A stretch of 64,000 nt of DNA from Thalassospira xiamenensis M-5 = DSM 17429 (GCF_000300235.2 NZ_CP004388.1:477501-541500); one strand, 5' to 3'; shown: positions 1-8,117, counted from the stretch's first letter. Notes: a model not told the origin generated them from the letters alone. Made by a program: numbers and translations.

Positions 1-8
1 AGCCCCCC

Positions 9-54
9 AAACAATAAAACGGCCCGCCGAAACTGGCAGGCCGTTTTATTGTTT
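9..54. terminator. strong bidirectional stem-loop terminator
   Basis: A perfect 16-bp inverted repeat (arms 9-24 and 39-54) has a small inner GCC/GGC pairing. The outer arms are A-rich on one side and T-rich on the other, so it can act as an intrinsic terminator in both directions. On the minus strand it lies just downstream of the small membrane protein gene. Confidence 0.85.
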
Positions 55-71
55 GCAGACAGCGCGCAGGA

Positions 72-263
72 TTAGCGACTGAAATCCAGAAGCACGAGGA
101 AGACGACCGGGACCAGTGCGAGTGCGACGTAAATCCAGACCGATGCAATCGGCACACCGAAATGCGCAAGCACATAACCGGCCAGATACAAAACAAGGCC
201 GATCACAGCGACCAGCAGAATGCCCAAAAGGGGCAAGGATACCTTGGAATCGGTTTTCATCAT
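72..263 (-). CDS. small two-helix membrane protein of unknown function
   Basis: A 63-residue protein starting MMKTDSKVSL. It contains two hydrophobic stretches (about residues 10-31 and 38-58) joined by a short loop with HFG, and ends in DFSR. I do not recognise a family; it is simply a small inner-membrane protein. The start is supported by GGGGAG eight bases upstream; a second ATG follows immediately. The gene runs into the strong terminator at 9-54, which supports it being a real short transcription unit. It diverges from rpmB across a long leader region. Confidence 0.55.
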   Translation of the reverse strand: MMKTDSKVSLPLLGILLVAVIGLVLYLAGYVLAHFGVPIASVWIYVALALVPVVFLVLLDFSR

Positions 264-657
264 GCGCAGTGCTCCCCAAGCGTGTGCGGAATAACTATGA
301 CGGCACGCTAACACCGAATGCGCGATGATGTTTTGACAAGGATCAATCTGGGTGACCTTGGGTGTTCTGGCCTCTATCTTCTGAATCCTTATAAAGAACG
401 TAACGTCAAAGAGCCAATATGGGCAGCGAGAAGGCCTGAACCCGACTTTATATATGTTTGTCTTTGCCGGATGCCGTCCAGAATCGGGTCGCATCATCGT
501 GATGTAATTGCCAAACCGAACCGGGGGTATGGCTGGGTGCCCGGGAAAATCGCTTGATTCCGTGTGGTTGAGATGGGAAAAGCCGTCCTTGCGTGATGCA
601 ATATGAACGGATTGCGCAAAACAGGTGTTTTTGTCGCGTAAAAGCGTGGATGAAGGC
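264..657. other. intergenic region, no gene recognised
   Basis: About 400 bases between the small membrane protein gene and the rpmB promoter. Short open frames exist on both strands, but none has a convincing ribosome-binding site or a recognisable protein. The region is presumably the divergent promoter area. Confidence 0.5.
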
Positions 658-686
658 TTGACGGCATCTGTCAGAGACGGTAATAA
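658..686 (+). promoter_or_regulatory. putative sigma-70 promoter of rpmB
   Basis: TTGACG (658-663), a 17-bp spacer and TAATAA (681-686) form a credible -35/-10 pair, giving a leader of roughly 65 nt before the rpmB ATG. Pattern match only; no transcript evidence. Confidence 0.5.
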
Positions 687-758
687 CCCGGCTCCAAGCG
701 CGGGCCTGCATGTCAGGCCAAGCGTCCTTTTGCGAATTATAGACCAGGAGATCAGGTC

Positions 759-1052
759 ATGGCACGTCGCTGCCCGGTATCCGGCAAAGGCGTTTTGGTC
801 GGCATGAATGTGAGCCACGCCCACAACCGCACCAAACGTCGTTTCCTTCCGAACCTTCAGCCGGCTTCGCTGCTGAGCGAAGCGCTGGGTCGTTCGGTGC
901 GTCTGCGTCTGACCACCAATGCGATCCGCACCATTGAAAAGCGTGGTGGTCTGGATGCATATGTGCTCGGCACAGCAGCTTCCAAGCTGTCGGCAGAGCT
1001 GGTGAAAGTCAAACGCCAGATCGCCAAAGCTGTTGAAGCGAAAGCTGCCTAA
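759..1052 (+). CDS. rpmB: 50S ribosomal protein L28
   Basis: A 97-residue basic protein of the L28 family, a component of the large ribosomal subunit. The N-terminus MARRCPVSGKGVLVG and the following NVSHAHNRTKRRFLPNLQ are typical L28 signatures, and the length fits alphaproteobacterial L28. The start is supported by CAGGAGATCAGGTC before the ATG. It is monocistronic: a promoter lies upstream and two stem-loop terminators follow. Function is certain from the family. Confidence 0.97.
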   Translation: MARRCPVSGKGVLVGMNVSHAHNRTKRRFLPNLQPASLLSEALGRSVRLRLTTNAIRTIEKRGGLDAYVLGTAASKLSAELVKVKRQIAKAVEAKAA

Positions 1053-1078
1053 GGCAGACTTTTGCTTTAAGAATTACG

Positions 1079-1109
1079 AAGGCTCGCGATTGCGGGCCTT
1101 TCGTTTTTC
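1079..1109 (+). terminator. rpmB terminator 1
   Basis: A 9-bp stem (1079-1087 with 1092-1100, one G-T pair) and a 4-base loop are followed by a T-rich tail, 27 bases after the rpmB stop. Confidence 0.75.
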
Positions 1110-1145
1110 AAAGATTTCAGATCGCCCTGTTCCGGGGCCATAAAA

Positions 1146-1180
1146 GGGTCGTGCATCATCGATGCGCGGCCTTTTTGTTT
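1146..1180 (+). terminator. rpmB terminator 2 (tandem)
   Basis: A 10-bp stem (1148-1157 with 1161-1170, two wobble pairs) and a 3-base loop, then CTTTTTGTTTG. It is a second intrinsic terminator right after the first. Confidence 0.7.
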
Positions 1181-1266
1181 GTCCGGGCGTTGATGTGCCT
1201 GATTGCGAGTCGTACCTGGTGCCGCCGGTTTTGCGTAAATGTTTGCGACTCGGCCTCAAGCGGGAT

Positions 1267-1294
1267 TTGCGCTTTGCGAAAATTGGTCTATACT
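1267..1294 (+). promoter_or_regulatory. putative promoter of the HNH nuclease gene
   Basis: TTGCGC, a 16-bp spacer and TATACT (five of six matches to the -10 consensus). It lies about 130 bases before the HNH start codon. Apart from this, the stretch 1181-1423 holds no recognisable gene. Confidence 0.4.
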
Positions 1295-1423
1295 TTTCTC
1301 TATCAGTGATTTACGTGACCGCGTCGCATGGATTGATGAAACGTCATGATATGTTCATCACCCGCGATTCGCGAACCTGTTAAATAGTGGGTGCGACTCG
1401 GTAAACACGGTGGAGCGGATGAT

Positions 1424-1990
1424 ATGCATTTATCGCCCAATGCGTGTCCGGCACTTGTCCTTAACGCCGATTTCCGGCCGTTAAGCTATTTCCCGCTGTC
1501 CTTGTGGTCCTGGCAGGATACGCTTAAGGCAGTGTTTCTGGAACGCGTTGATGTTCTTTCGGAATATGATCGCGAAGTCCATTCCCCGTCTTTCAAAATG
1601 AAACTGCCGAGTGTCATATCGCTCAAGGAATATGTATCGCTCAAAAGCAGCCCGGCCTTTACCCGGTTCAACGTTTTCCTGCGTGACCAGTTTTCCTGCC
1701 AGTATTGCGGGGATCGTCTGCCGACCAGTGACCTGACATTCGATCACGTCATTCCGAGGTCGCGGGGCGGGCGAACGAACTGGTCCAATATTGTGACTGC
1801 CTGTTCGGACTGTAACCTTTTCAAGGGTAGCCGATCGATCAGGGAAGCCGGACTCCGGCTGCGCAGGACCCCCGAACAGCCGAGCATGCACGAACTCCAG
1901 ACCATCGGACGCCGCTTCCCGCCAAACTATCTTCACGAAAGTTGGCGGGATTTTTTGTATTGGGATACCGAACTGGAATACGATTTTTAG
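1424..1990 (+). CDS. HNH endonuclease family protein
   Basis: A 188-residue protein beginning MHLSPNACPALVLNADFRP, of the widespread bacterial HNH family that starts with a VLNADFRPL-type N-terminus. The nuclease core is in the middle: CQYCGD supplies a zinc-knuckle CxxC, then DHVIPRSRGG is the HNH histidine region with NIVTAC, and CSDCN gives the second CxxC. It should bind and cut DNA, but the cellular role of these chromosomal stand-alone HNH proteins is not established. The ATG at 1424 is chosen because GGAGCGG lies just upstream and family members start here. The gene is followed by a strong terminator. Confidence 0.88.
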   Translation: MHLSPNACPALVLNADFRPLSYFPLSLWSWQDTLKAVFLERVDVLSEYDREVHSPSFKMKLPSVISLKEYVSLKSSPAFTRFNVFLRDQFSCQYCGDRLPTSDLTFDHVIPRSRGGRTNWSNIVTACSDCNLFKGSRSIREAGLRLRRTPEQPSMHELQTIGRRFPPNYLHESWRDFLYWDTELEYDF

Positions 1991-2018
1991 GAACGTCCCG
2001 TTCTCTTCCCTTCTTAAT

Positions 2019-2062
2019 AAACAAAAAGCACTGCCCAATTAAGAACAGTGCTTTTTGTGTTT
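2019..2062. terminator. bidirectional terminator between convergent genes
   Basis: Arms 2023-2033 (AAAAAGCACTG) and 2046-2056 (CAGTGCTTTTT) are perfectly complementary, with A- and T-rich flanks. It serves both the HNH gene and the convergent TonB receptor gene. Confidence 0.9.
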
Positions 2063-2081
2063 CATCGCAGTCAGGTGGTAA

Positions 2082-4250
2082 CTACCAGCGATATTTGACC
2101 GATGCCAATATCGTGCGTCCCTGACCGTAATAGCACCAGTTTGTACTATTGGAGCAGGAAGTCACATAACGTTCGTCTGTCAGGTTCGTGGCATTAAGTG
2201 CGAAACGATAAGCATCCAGATCGTAGTGAATGCCTGCATCAAACAGAGTCGTTGAAGGGACTTTGACATTGTTTGCATCAGTTGAAAATGTTGATCCCAG
2301 ATAGCGTATGCCGCCATTGACTCCCAAACCAGATAACGGCCCAGAATTCAAAGTGTAGTCAGCCCATGCTGATGCAGTGTGCTTTGGAATACCGGATGGA
2401 GTATTGCCTTTTTCGGATGCGGTGTTGGTTTCGGTAATCTCGACATCTTGGTAAGTGTAGGCAAATTTTGTCGTCAGGCCTTCAATAGGTTCAAACAGGC
2501 CTTCAATCTCAAGGCCACGGGACTGCTGTTCACCTTCCTGAATGTTATCAAAAGCACCACCAGAAGGATCATTTGTCAGAACATTTTCACGAGTGATATC
2601 GAACAGAGCCACGGTGAACAAGCCATCAAAACCTTCTGGTTCGTACTTGGCACCAACTTCATACTGAACACCTTCTTCAGGATCGAAGCTGTTGCCAAAG
2701 CGATCTGAACCGGAAACCGGATTAAATGATTCAGAATAACTGACATAGGGAGTCAGACCAAATTCGGTTTTATAGGCAAGCCCGGTACGTCCTGTAAAAG
2801 CACTATCGTTTCGACTGCTTTCCATTCCATTTTGCCGGTTCAGTGTCGATTCATCCGCCCAGTCATGACGTCCACCGAGGGTCAGAACCCAGTGTTCATC
2901 AAACTCGATCTGATCCTGTATATAAACACCAACCTGTTCTGCTGTGAGCTTTTCATCGGTTGGGGTGAAATAACTGGTCGGACGGCTTCCATAGGAAGGA
3001 TTGTAAACGTTGATGGAATCAATCGTTCCGTAGCGCAGGAAACGATCAAAAACATATCGCTGATAATCCAGTCCACCCAACATGGTGTGACGGATGCCGG
3101 AAGTCTCGAACTTTGCCTGCAGTTGGTTGTCGATGGCAAAGGACTCACCGTCCTGATCAGTCTCCTGAACACCGCGGTTTAGTGTGCCTGCGGCTTCGTC
3201 TGCCCAGCCATTTCCGTAAAGGCTGTCATAATCAACCTCAACATAGCTATAGCGAGCATTCTGACGGAACATCAGGGAATCAGTGAAGTTATGGCTGAAT
3301 TCATAGCCGATAGCATACTGAGTACGATCATAGTGATCGTAACCCGGTTCACCTGTGAAGAAATCTGTCGGAATGGCACCGTTGATAGCGTCGCGGAATG
3401 TGCCGTTTGCAGGAAGCCAACTATTGGCGCCGCCGGTGTTATCTTCTTGATAATAAGATAATAGAGTTAAACTGGTATCTTCCCCTTCCCATGTTAGGGA
3501 AGGGGCGAAATAAACTCGGTCATCTTCGACGTAGTTAACCTGCGTGTCAGAGTCTCGGAGAAGCCCAGTTGCACGGAAAAGAACCGAACCATCCTCGACA
3601 ATTTTTCCACCAATATCAAATGAGCCTTGCTTGCGATTATGGCTGCCGGTCTGGAGTTCAATTTCGTTTTCCATGTCGGCTCTTGGCCGTTTGGATACTG
3701 TATTGATCAGGCCACCAGGAGCATTTTGCCCATAAAGGACTGAAGTTGGGCCACGCATCAGTTCAATGCGTTCCAATCCGTATGTTTCCTGTTGCCAAGA
3801 AACAAAACTATAGGAGCGTTGCTGGAGGCCGTCCCGATAAAGACCGTTCTGGGTTTCATCAAACCCACGAATGTTGAACCAGTCCAAACGCTTATCATAG
3901 CCAAATTTGTCAGGTTGAATACCAGCCGTGTAGTTCAGTGTTTCTGACACGGACTGAGCTTGGCGAGCTTCAATTTCCGTAGTCCCGATCACTGAAATGG
4001 ACTGCGGGGTTTCTGCAATTGGGGTATCGGTTTTGGTCGCTGTAGCACTTTGTCCGGCAACATATCCCTTGACCGGTGATGTTGCTGTTTCTTGGCGTTC
4101 TGCCTCGATTAAAAGAGGATCGACAACAATTTCCTTGGTGGTTTCATCCGTGGCTTGCTGCGCGCGAAGCTGTATGGGCAAGCTGGTGCACAGAATTGCA
4201 GCGCTGCCAAGAAGGGCTGTTTTGAAGCGCGTTCGGGTCAAGAACGTCAT
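2082..4250 (-). CDS. TonB-dependent siderophore receptor (FhuA/FoxA type)
   Basis: A 722-residue outer-membrane receptor with a signal peptide (about residues 1-30, ending QLRAQQ). A TonB-box-like stretch EIVVDPLLIEAE follows, then a plug domain (ETPQSISVIG, IRGFDETQNGLYRDG, LERIELMRGPTSVLYG) and a 22-strand barrel ending in aromatic W (ASVKYRW). The paired Cys in TSCSNSTNWCYYGQGR near the C-terminus resembles ferrichrome/ferrioxamine receptors, so a hydroxamate siderophore is the best guess. It lies directly downstream of an AraC-type regulator on the same strand. The start at 4250 has AGGA upstream; an ATG at 4268 is possible but lacks one. The gene is visibly more AT-rich than its neighbours. 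Confidence 0.88.
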   Translation of the reverse strand: MTFLTRTRFKTALLGSAAILCTSLPIQLRAQQATDETTKEIVVDPLLIEAERQETATSPVKGYVAGQSATATKTDTPIAETPQSISVIGTTEIEARQAQSVSETLNYTAGIQPDKFGYDKRLDWFNIRGFDETQNGLYRDGLQQRSYSFVSWQQETYGLERIELMRGPTSVLYGQNAPGGLINTVSKRPRADMENEIELQTGSHNRKQGSFDIGGKIVEDGSVLFRATGLLRDSDTQVNYVEDDRVYFAPSLTWEGEDTSLTLLSYYQEDNTGGANSWLPANGTFRDAINGAIPTDFFTGEPGYDHYDRTQYAIGYEFSHNFTDSLMFRQNARYSYVEVDYDSLYGNGWADEAAGTLNRGVQETDQDGESFAIDNQLQAKFETSGIRHTMLGGLDYQRYVFDRFLRYGTIDSINVYNPSYGSRPTSYFTPTDEKLTAEQVGVYIQDQIEFDEHWVLTLGGRHDWADESTLNRQNGMESSRNDSAFTGRTGLAYKTEFGLTPYVSYSESFNPVSGSDRFGNSFDPEEGVQYEVGAKYEPEGFDGLFTVALFDITRENVLTNDPSGGAFDNIQEGEQQSRGLEIEGLFEPIEGLTTKFAYTYQDVEITETNTASEKGNTPSGIPKHTASAWADYTLNSGPLSGLGVNGGIRYLGSTFSTDANNVKVPSTTLFDAGIHYDLDAYRFALNATNLTDERYVTSCSNSTNWCYYGQGRTILASVKYRW

Positions 4251-4272
4251 TTGAGGGTTTTCCTGCATCGGT

Positions 4273-4286
4273 TGTCATGTGTGACA
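4273..4286. promoter_or_regulatory. palindrome TGTCATGTGTGACA, possible operator
   Basis: A 5-bp inverted repeat around TGTG, immediately before the receptor start codon in the 109-bp gap between the AraC-type gene and the receptor. It may be a regulator site. Symmetry is the only evidence. Confidence 0.3.
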
Positions 4287-4359
4287 GTCCGATAGCACGA
4301 TTAGGAAAATCGGATATTGAACTCTATTTGCCCGTATTGAACGGATTTTGGTTTAATTT

Positions 4360-5304
4360 TCAGGCGGTTTGTTCGCGCCGCCATACGCCCGGTGTGGTGC
4401 CGGTGAGGCGGCGGAATACGCGGGTCAGATGGGCCTGATCGGCAAAGCCGACATGTGCCGCGACACTGGCGAGCGGTGTTGTATTGTCGCGCAGCATGGA
4501 TTTGGCGCGTTCAATGCGTGCCTTCATTTGCCATTGATGGGGCGGCATGCCGGTTGTTTCGCGAAATGCCGAGCAGAAATAGGATTGTGACAAGCCGGTC
4601 AGTTCCGCCAGTTCATCAAGCCGGATAACGCGAGCGTAATTCTGTTCAATAAATTCGACTGATTTGCGCAAGTGGTGTGGGGCAAGTTTGCCGCGTTTGC
4701 GTGATGTTTCGCTTTCGGGAAGTGGTGTCAGCAACGCACTGGTAAGAGCCGTTACCAGACTCTCTCCGTACAGGTCGGGCGAGGCGATATCGCTGGCGAG
4801 GTCGTCTGCGATCATGTGCACAAGTGATCTGATCCGGGGATCGCAAAAACCGATCCGGGGCGTTTCAAGGATTGCGCGATCAATCTCGTGATCAAGATGC
4901 TTTTCAAGGCTGTTGATATCGAGATGGATATCAAGGTGACGCAACCGGCATTTTTCCCGAATTTCTGCGGAAATTTCCATTCCGGCCGGAATATATGAAA
5001 GGCATCCCTGTTCGCGACGGGAAGACTCAAAGGGGGAGTCGGGCGTTTTGACGCGGAAGTTCGATTGTCCGCTGCAATCAAGAATAGCTACCAGTCTTGG
5101 TGCACAGGAAACGTAGGTTCCCCCAGCCTTTTTTTGGCACTCGACGTTCCACAGATCGGTAATCGCAGTGTTCCAGCGGCGAAAACGCAGATCGTCCAGA
5201 AGCGAGATGCCCTCGATCCTGCTGGTCATTTGGGGATGGAATGTCATGTCCGGCATTCCGGGGATCGTCCTTGTTGTGTCCTGGCAGAGGCCGGTTGCCA
5301 TCAA
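4360..5304 (-). CDS. AraC-family transcriptional regulator
   Basis: A 314-residue regulator. The C-terminal third (about 205-310) is a double helix-turn-helix AraC domain: LDELAELTGLSQSYFCSAFRETTG and then PLASVAAHVGFADQAHLTRVFRRLTG, with the usual PHQWQ linker. The N-terminal region is a ligand-sensing domain of unassigned type, with several Cys (VECQKK, SCAPR, EKCRLRH). It is tandem with and upstream of a siderophore receptor, and many such AraC proteins (the PchR/AlcR kind) activate the adjacent receptor when the ferric siderophore is present; that role is inferred. The start is uncertain: in-frame ATGs at 5304, 5301 and 5256 all lack a strong ribosome-binding site. Confidence 0.82.
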   Translation of the reverse strand: MMATGLCQDTTRTIPGMPDMTFHPQMTSRIEGISLLDDLRFRRWNTAITDLWNVECQKKAGGTYVSCAPRLVAILDCSGQSNFRVKTPDSPFESSRREQGCLSYIPAGMEISAEIREKCRLRHLDIHLDINSLEKHLDHEIDRAILETPRIGFCDPRIRSLVHMIADDLASDIASPDLYGESLVTALTSALLTPLPESETSRKRGKLAPHHLRKSVEFIEQNYARVIRLDELAELTGLSQSYFCSAFRETTGMPPHQWQMKARIERAKSMLRDNTTPLASVAAHVGFADQAHLTRVFRRLTGTTPGVWRREQTA

Positions 5305-5373
5305 TGCACCCGATCGTGCCTGATCAATGAATGGATAGATCGGTGGACACTATAAGAAGAATTTCATGCAAAC

Positions 5374-5392
5374 AAGAACAATTCGCATTATC
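5374..5392 (-). promoter_or_regulatory. Fur-box-like sequence upstream of the AraC-type regulator
   Basis: Read on the minus strand, GATAATGCGAATTGTTCTT matches about 13 of 19 positions of the Fur consensus. It lies about 70-90 bases upstream of the regulator start, consistent with iron control of the siderophore unit. Confidence 0.4.
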
Positions 5393-5454
5393 AGTCTGCA
5401 GAGAGACGGAAATGGAGCAAATTTAATCGTGCCGGATATTAATCAGCTTAGGTA

Positions 5455-5501
5455 TTGCTCCACAAACCCGCCGGATTATTTCCTGCGGGTTTGTGGAGCA
5501 A
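5455..5501 (-). terminator. 17-bp perfect stem-loop downstream of dsbB
   Basis: TTGCTCCACAAACCCGC (5455-5471) and its exact reverse complement (5485-5501) flank a 13-base loop, starting 10 bases after the dsbB stop. There is no U-tract on either side, so it may be a rho-assisted or 3'-end-protecting hairpin rather than a classical terminator. Confidence 0.6.
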
Positions 5502-5511
5502 ATTAAGAGTA

Positions 5512-6018
5512 TTACCGCTTCATCCATCGCGAAGGAGCGATAAAGCAAAGAATGGCGAGAATGGCCGAGAAGAAGACATTGACTGTCGGCATAGTGATGC
5601 CAAACAGGGCCCAGTCGATCTTGTCACAGCGGATAATCGGCTGGGCCATCAGTTGCGCTTTCAGGTCGGCGACCGATGCCGCGCCGCTGGTAAGGCCGCC
5701 ACACATGGCCGGACCTTCCCACCAGAGTTCCTGAACGCCGACATGATAGATCGCAATTCCGGTACCAATGGCAAAGGCAACACCGCATAGATAAACAAGA
5801 ACCCGCGAAGCACCCGGTATGCGCAGCAGCAAAAGGGCAAGAATGGCAAGGCCAGCGGCAACATAAAAAGGTACGCGTTGATAAAGGCATAACACACAGG
5901 GCAAAAGCTTCTGCACATACTGCGCATAGAAGGCAAAGCCGAGGCTTCCGGCAGAAATCAGGAAAATGGCAACAGGTGGCAGGGCTGGGGCATAATGTGC
6001 GCGGAGCAATTTGATCAT
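5512..6018 (-). CDS. dsbB: disulfide bond formation protein B
   Basis: A 168-residue, four-helix inner-membrane quinone reductase that reoxidises DsbA. The first periplasmic cysteine pair is CVLC (41/44), in the classic PCVLCLYQRVPFY context. The second pair is C106 (AMCGG) and C131 (RCDKI). Length and order fit the family. It is followed by the perfect stem-loop at 5455-5501 and lies 28 bases downstream of the YqaA-type gene on the same strand, so the two may be cotranscribed. No dsbA is in the window. Confidence 0.93.
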   Translation of the reverse strand: MIKLLRAHYAPALPPVAIFLISAGSLGFAFYAQYVQKLLPCVLCLYQRVPFYVAAGLAILALLLLRIPGASRVLVYLCGVAFAIGTGIAIYHVGVQELWWEGPAMCGGLTSGAASVADLKAQLMAQPIIRCDKIDWALFGITMPTVNVFFSAILAILCFIAPSRWMKR

Positions 6019-6046
6019 CGGGTTGTTCCGTTATCGTTTTTCGGTG

Positions 6047-6634
6047 TTAACCGTGCGGGATCAGTTTGATGGCGGCAAATCCACCGACAAGAACCACGAC
6101 AAATATGGTAAAAACGAGGCCAAGCCGCCTTTCGATAAAGTCGCGAATGACCGGGCCAAACTTCCAGATCAGGGCTGCAATAATGAAGAAGCGCAAACCA
6201 CGCGCCAGAACCGATGCGACCATGAATATTGCCGGATCAAGTGCTGTCACACCCGACAGGATGGTAATGACCTTGTAGGGGAACGGGCTTATCCCGGCGA
6301 TGAACACTGCCCAGGCACCCCATTCGTTATAATAATCGCGGAATATATCGAACTTGGCGCTATAGCCATAAAGCTGCAATACCGGTTGGCCGATGCTTTC
6401 AAAAAGGAAGTAGCCGATGCCATAACCGGCAATGCCGCCAAGAACAGACCCGACAAGGCAGATTAACGCATAGCGCCATGCGCGTGTTGGCGCGGCAATG
6501 ATCATCGGGATCAGAAGAACGTCCGGCGGGATTGGAAAAACCGAACTTTCCACAAAGGCGATAATGAAAAGTGCAATGGCAGCGTGGCGATGGGCGGCCA
6601 GGCCAAGGGTCCAGTCATAAAGGCTGCGCAGCAC
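6047..6634 (-). CDS. YqaA-family (DedA/SNARE-associated) inner-membrane protein
   Basis: A 195-residue polytopic membrane protein. It shows the DedA/VTT-type features FVESSVFPIPPDVLLIPMI near the N-terminus and the FIAGISPFPYKVITILSG re-entrant segment around residues 110-130. DedA-superfamily proteins are now linked to lipid flipping (undecaprenyl phosphate or phospholipid carrier translocation), but the substrate of the short YqaA subgroup is not settled. It is same-strand and close to dsbB. Confidence 0.85.
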   Translation of the reverse strand: MLRSLYDWTLGLAAHRHAAIALFIIAFVESSVFPIPPDVLLIPMIIAAPTRAWRYALICLVGSVLGGIAGYGIGYFLFESIGQPVLQLYGYSAKFDIFRDYYNEWGAWAVFIAGISPFPYKVITILSGVTALDPAIFMVASVLARGLRFFIIAALIWKFGPVIRDFIERRLGLVFTIFVVVLVGGFAAIKLIPHG

Positions 6635-6785
6635 GGAAACGCCCTTTGCATTTAAGACGATAAAAACAATACGGCACTATGGCCCAGGAACGGCTGATGT
6701 AACCGCATTTGGGGCCGTCTCGCAATGCCGTTTTCCCGAGAAAAGTCCGCTGCTGCCAAAGATGTAATTTTTGCGCAAAGCCCCA

Positions 6786-6813
6786 TTGACCGGACGAAAA
6801 TTACAGCTATTAT
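6786..6813 (+). promoter_or_regulatory. promoter of tRNA-Leu
   Basis: TTGACC, a 16-bp spacer and TATTAT, followed by a GC-rich discriminator (CCGCCCCC), place the start of transcription about 35 bases before the tRNA. This is typical of a stable-RNA promoter. Confidence 0.6.
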
Positions 6814-6856
6814 CCGCCCCCACGATGGCGGGTGCGCAACGCACCCATATGTGCCT

Positions 6857-6942
6857 GCCCCTGTGGCGGAATTGGTAGACGCGGCAGACTCAAAATCTGT
6901 TTCTCTTTGAGAGTGGGAGTTCGATTCTCCCCGGGGGCACCA
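6857..6942 (+). tRNA. tRNA-Leu (anticodon CAA)
   Basis: The acceptor arms GCCCCTG and CGGGGGC pair (one G-T), with discriminator A and a genomically encoded CCA. The D-arm (GGCGGAATTGGTAGACGC) and T-arm (GGGAGTTCGATTCTCCC) are canonical. The anticodon stem GCAGA/TCTGT encloses CTCAAAA, so the anticodon is CAA, reading UUG. The long variable arm confirms a class II leucine tRNA. Confidence 0.96.
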
Positions 6943-6993
6943 TCGATTTCTCAAAATCAATCTCCAAGAAATACTCGTGGTATGCCGTGTCGT

Positions 6994-7017
6994 GTTTGCG
7001 GGCTGTTGCGCGCTAAC
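6994..7017 (+). promoter_or_regulatory. imperfect inverted repeat, candidate activator site
   Basis: GTTTGCGGGC-TGTT-GCGCGCTAAC pairs at 8 of 10 positions and lies about 75-100 bases upstream of the sigma-54 promoter at 7094. That is the usual distance for an enhancer-binding-protein site. A second repeat (ACCGATCA...TGATCGGT, 7016-7046) overlaps its end. Neither is proven. Confidence 0.3.
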
Positions 7018-7093
7018 CGATCATTCTAAGTTTTGAGTTGATCGGTATCCGCTCCCTTTTTCGGTGGAAATGCTGATTTGCGTCACCTTTTTG

Positions 7094-7110
7094 TTGGCAC
7101 GACAATTGCC
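7094..7110 (+). promoter_or_regulatory. sigma-54 (-24/-12) promoter of the cyclase-family gene
   Basis: TTGGCACGACAATTGCC matches the RpoN consensus TGGCACG-N4-TTGC exactly, with the required 10 bases between the GG and GC dinucleotides. Transcription would start near 7120, about 25 bases before the ATG at 7146. The same promoter type drives the divergent-end operon at 18127-18143. Confidence 0.85.
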
Positions 7111-7145
7111 ACTCTCTGAGTGCTTATCAACTTAGGGAGGAATAA

Positions 7146-8093
7146 ATGCAAAAAGCAAAAATCCTGATTTCTGCATCAATAATATTGGGTGTCATCGGAG
7201 CTGCCGGCAGTGCATCGGCAGATGACAGGTTCATCTCGCGGTTTGGTCCGGATGATCAGATCGGAGCCGCAAACTATCTTTCATCAGATGTAACCCTTGC
7301 GGCAAGCAAGCTGATTTCCAAGGGAAAAGTCTACTCACTGGGTATGGAAATTTCGCGTGATACGCCTGCATTCGCACCGCGTGGTGTGGCTGTAACGGTT
7401 TTCTCGCCCGGGCAAAGTGGCAACAAGACCATCGGCAGCAATGCCGGAACCTATAATGACGACATGTTTACCGGTTGGCTCGGCGTGGGAACCCAGATTG
7501 ATGGCCTTGGTCATCTTGGCGATCACCACACTTACTATAACAATAATCACGCCGAAGACATGGTCGCTGCCACCGGATTGACCAAGCTGGGTATTGAAAA
7601 TGTTCCGCCAATGGCAACCCGTGGTGTGCTGCTGAACGTTGCCGCCATAAAGGGAGCCGCCCGGTTGGATGGTGGATATGTCATTACCCTGGATGATATC
7701 ATGGCCGCCCAAAAGGCGGCTGGGACTGAAATCCGCAAAGGTGACGTTGTTCTGATCCATACCGGCTGGCTTGATCTGGTGGGTAAGGATAATGCGCTTT
7801 ATGGCAAGACGGAACCCGGTATCGGGCTGGAAGCAGCGGAATGGCTGGCTACGCGGGGTGTGGTCGCGGTTGGCGGAGATACATGGGGCCTCGAAGCGGT
7901 TCCTCACGAGGACCCGAATGCCTTCTTCCCGGTTCATGTGAAGCTTCTGGCAGAAAACGGCGTTTATATCCTTGAAAACATCGTCACCAAGGATTTGGCA
8001 GCAGACCGCGCCCACGAGTTTCTTTTTGTTCTGGGGCAGGCAAAGTTAAAAGGCGCAGTCCAGATGATCATCAACCCGGTTGCCATTCGGTAA
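7146..8093 (+). CDS. exported cyclase-family (kynurenine-formamidase-like) hydrolase
   Basis: A 315-residue protein with a clear Sec signal peptide (lysine-rich start, hydrophobic core 7-20, cleavage near ASA-DD around residue 25). The mature part is a cyclase-family metal hydrolase (PF04199 type): GTQIDGLGHLGDHHTYYNN carries the metal-binding HxGxH-like cluster, and GDVVLIHTGW and GGDTWGLEAVPHEDP follow as in family members. Known relatives open amides or lactones (N-formylkynurenine, isatin); the substrate here is unknown. A strong ribosome site (AGGGAGG) precedes the start. It is driven by a consensus sigma-54 promoter, which ties it to the neighbouring regulated operon. A perfect 12-bp terminator follows. 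Confidence 0.85.
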   Translation: MQKAKILISASIILGVIGAAGSASADDRFISRFGPDDQIGAANYLSSDVTLAASKLISKGKVYSLGMEISRDTPAFAPRGVAVTVFSPGQSGNKTIGSNAGTYNDDMFTGWLGVGTQIDGLGHLGDHHTYYNNNHAEDMVAATGLTKLGIENVPPMATRGVLLNVAAIKGAARLDGGYVITLDDIMAAQKAAGTEIRKGDVVLIHTGWLDLVGKDNALYGKTEPGIGLEAAEWLATRGVVAVGGDTWGLEAVPHEDPNAFFPVHVKLLAENGVYILENIVTKDLAADRAHEFLFVLGQAKLKGAVQMIINPVAIR

Positions 8094-8117
8094 TCCGGGA
8101 TCGCCTCAATTGATTTT

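Noticed and set aside
318..557. 79-codon open frame upstream of rpmB
   Set aside because: No ribosome site, no recognisable features, and it lies in the promoter region.
1481..2038. 185-codon open frame antisense to the HNH gene
   Set aside because: It covers the HNH coding sequence and the bidirectional terminator; no domain.
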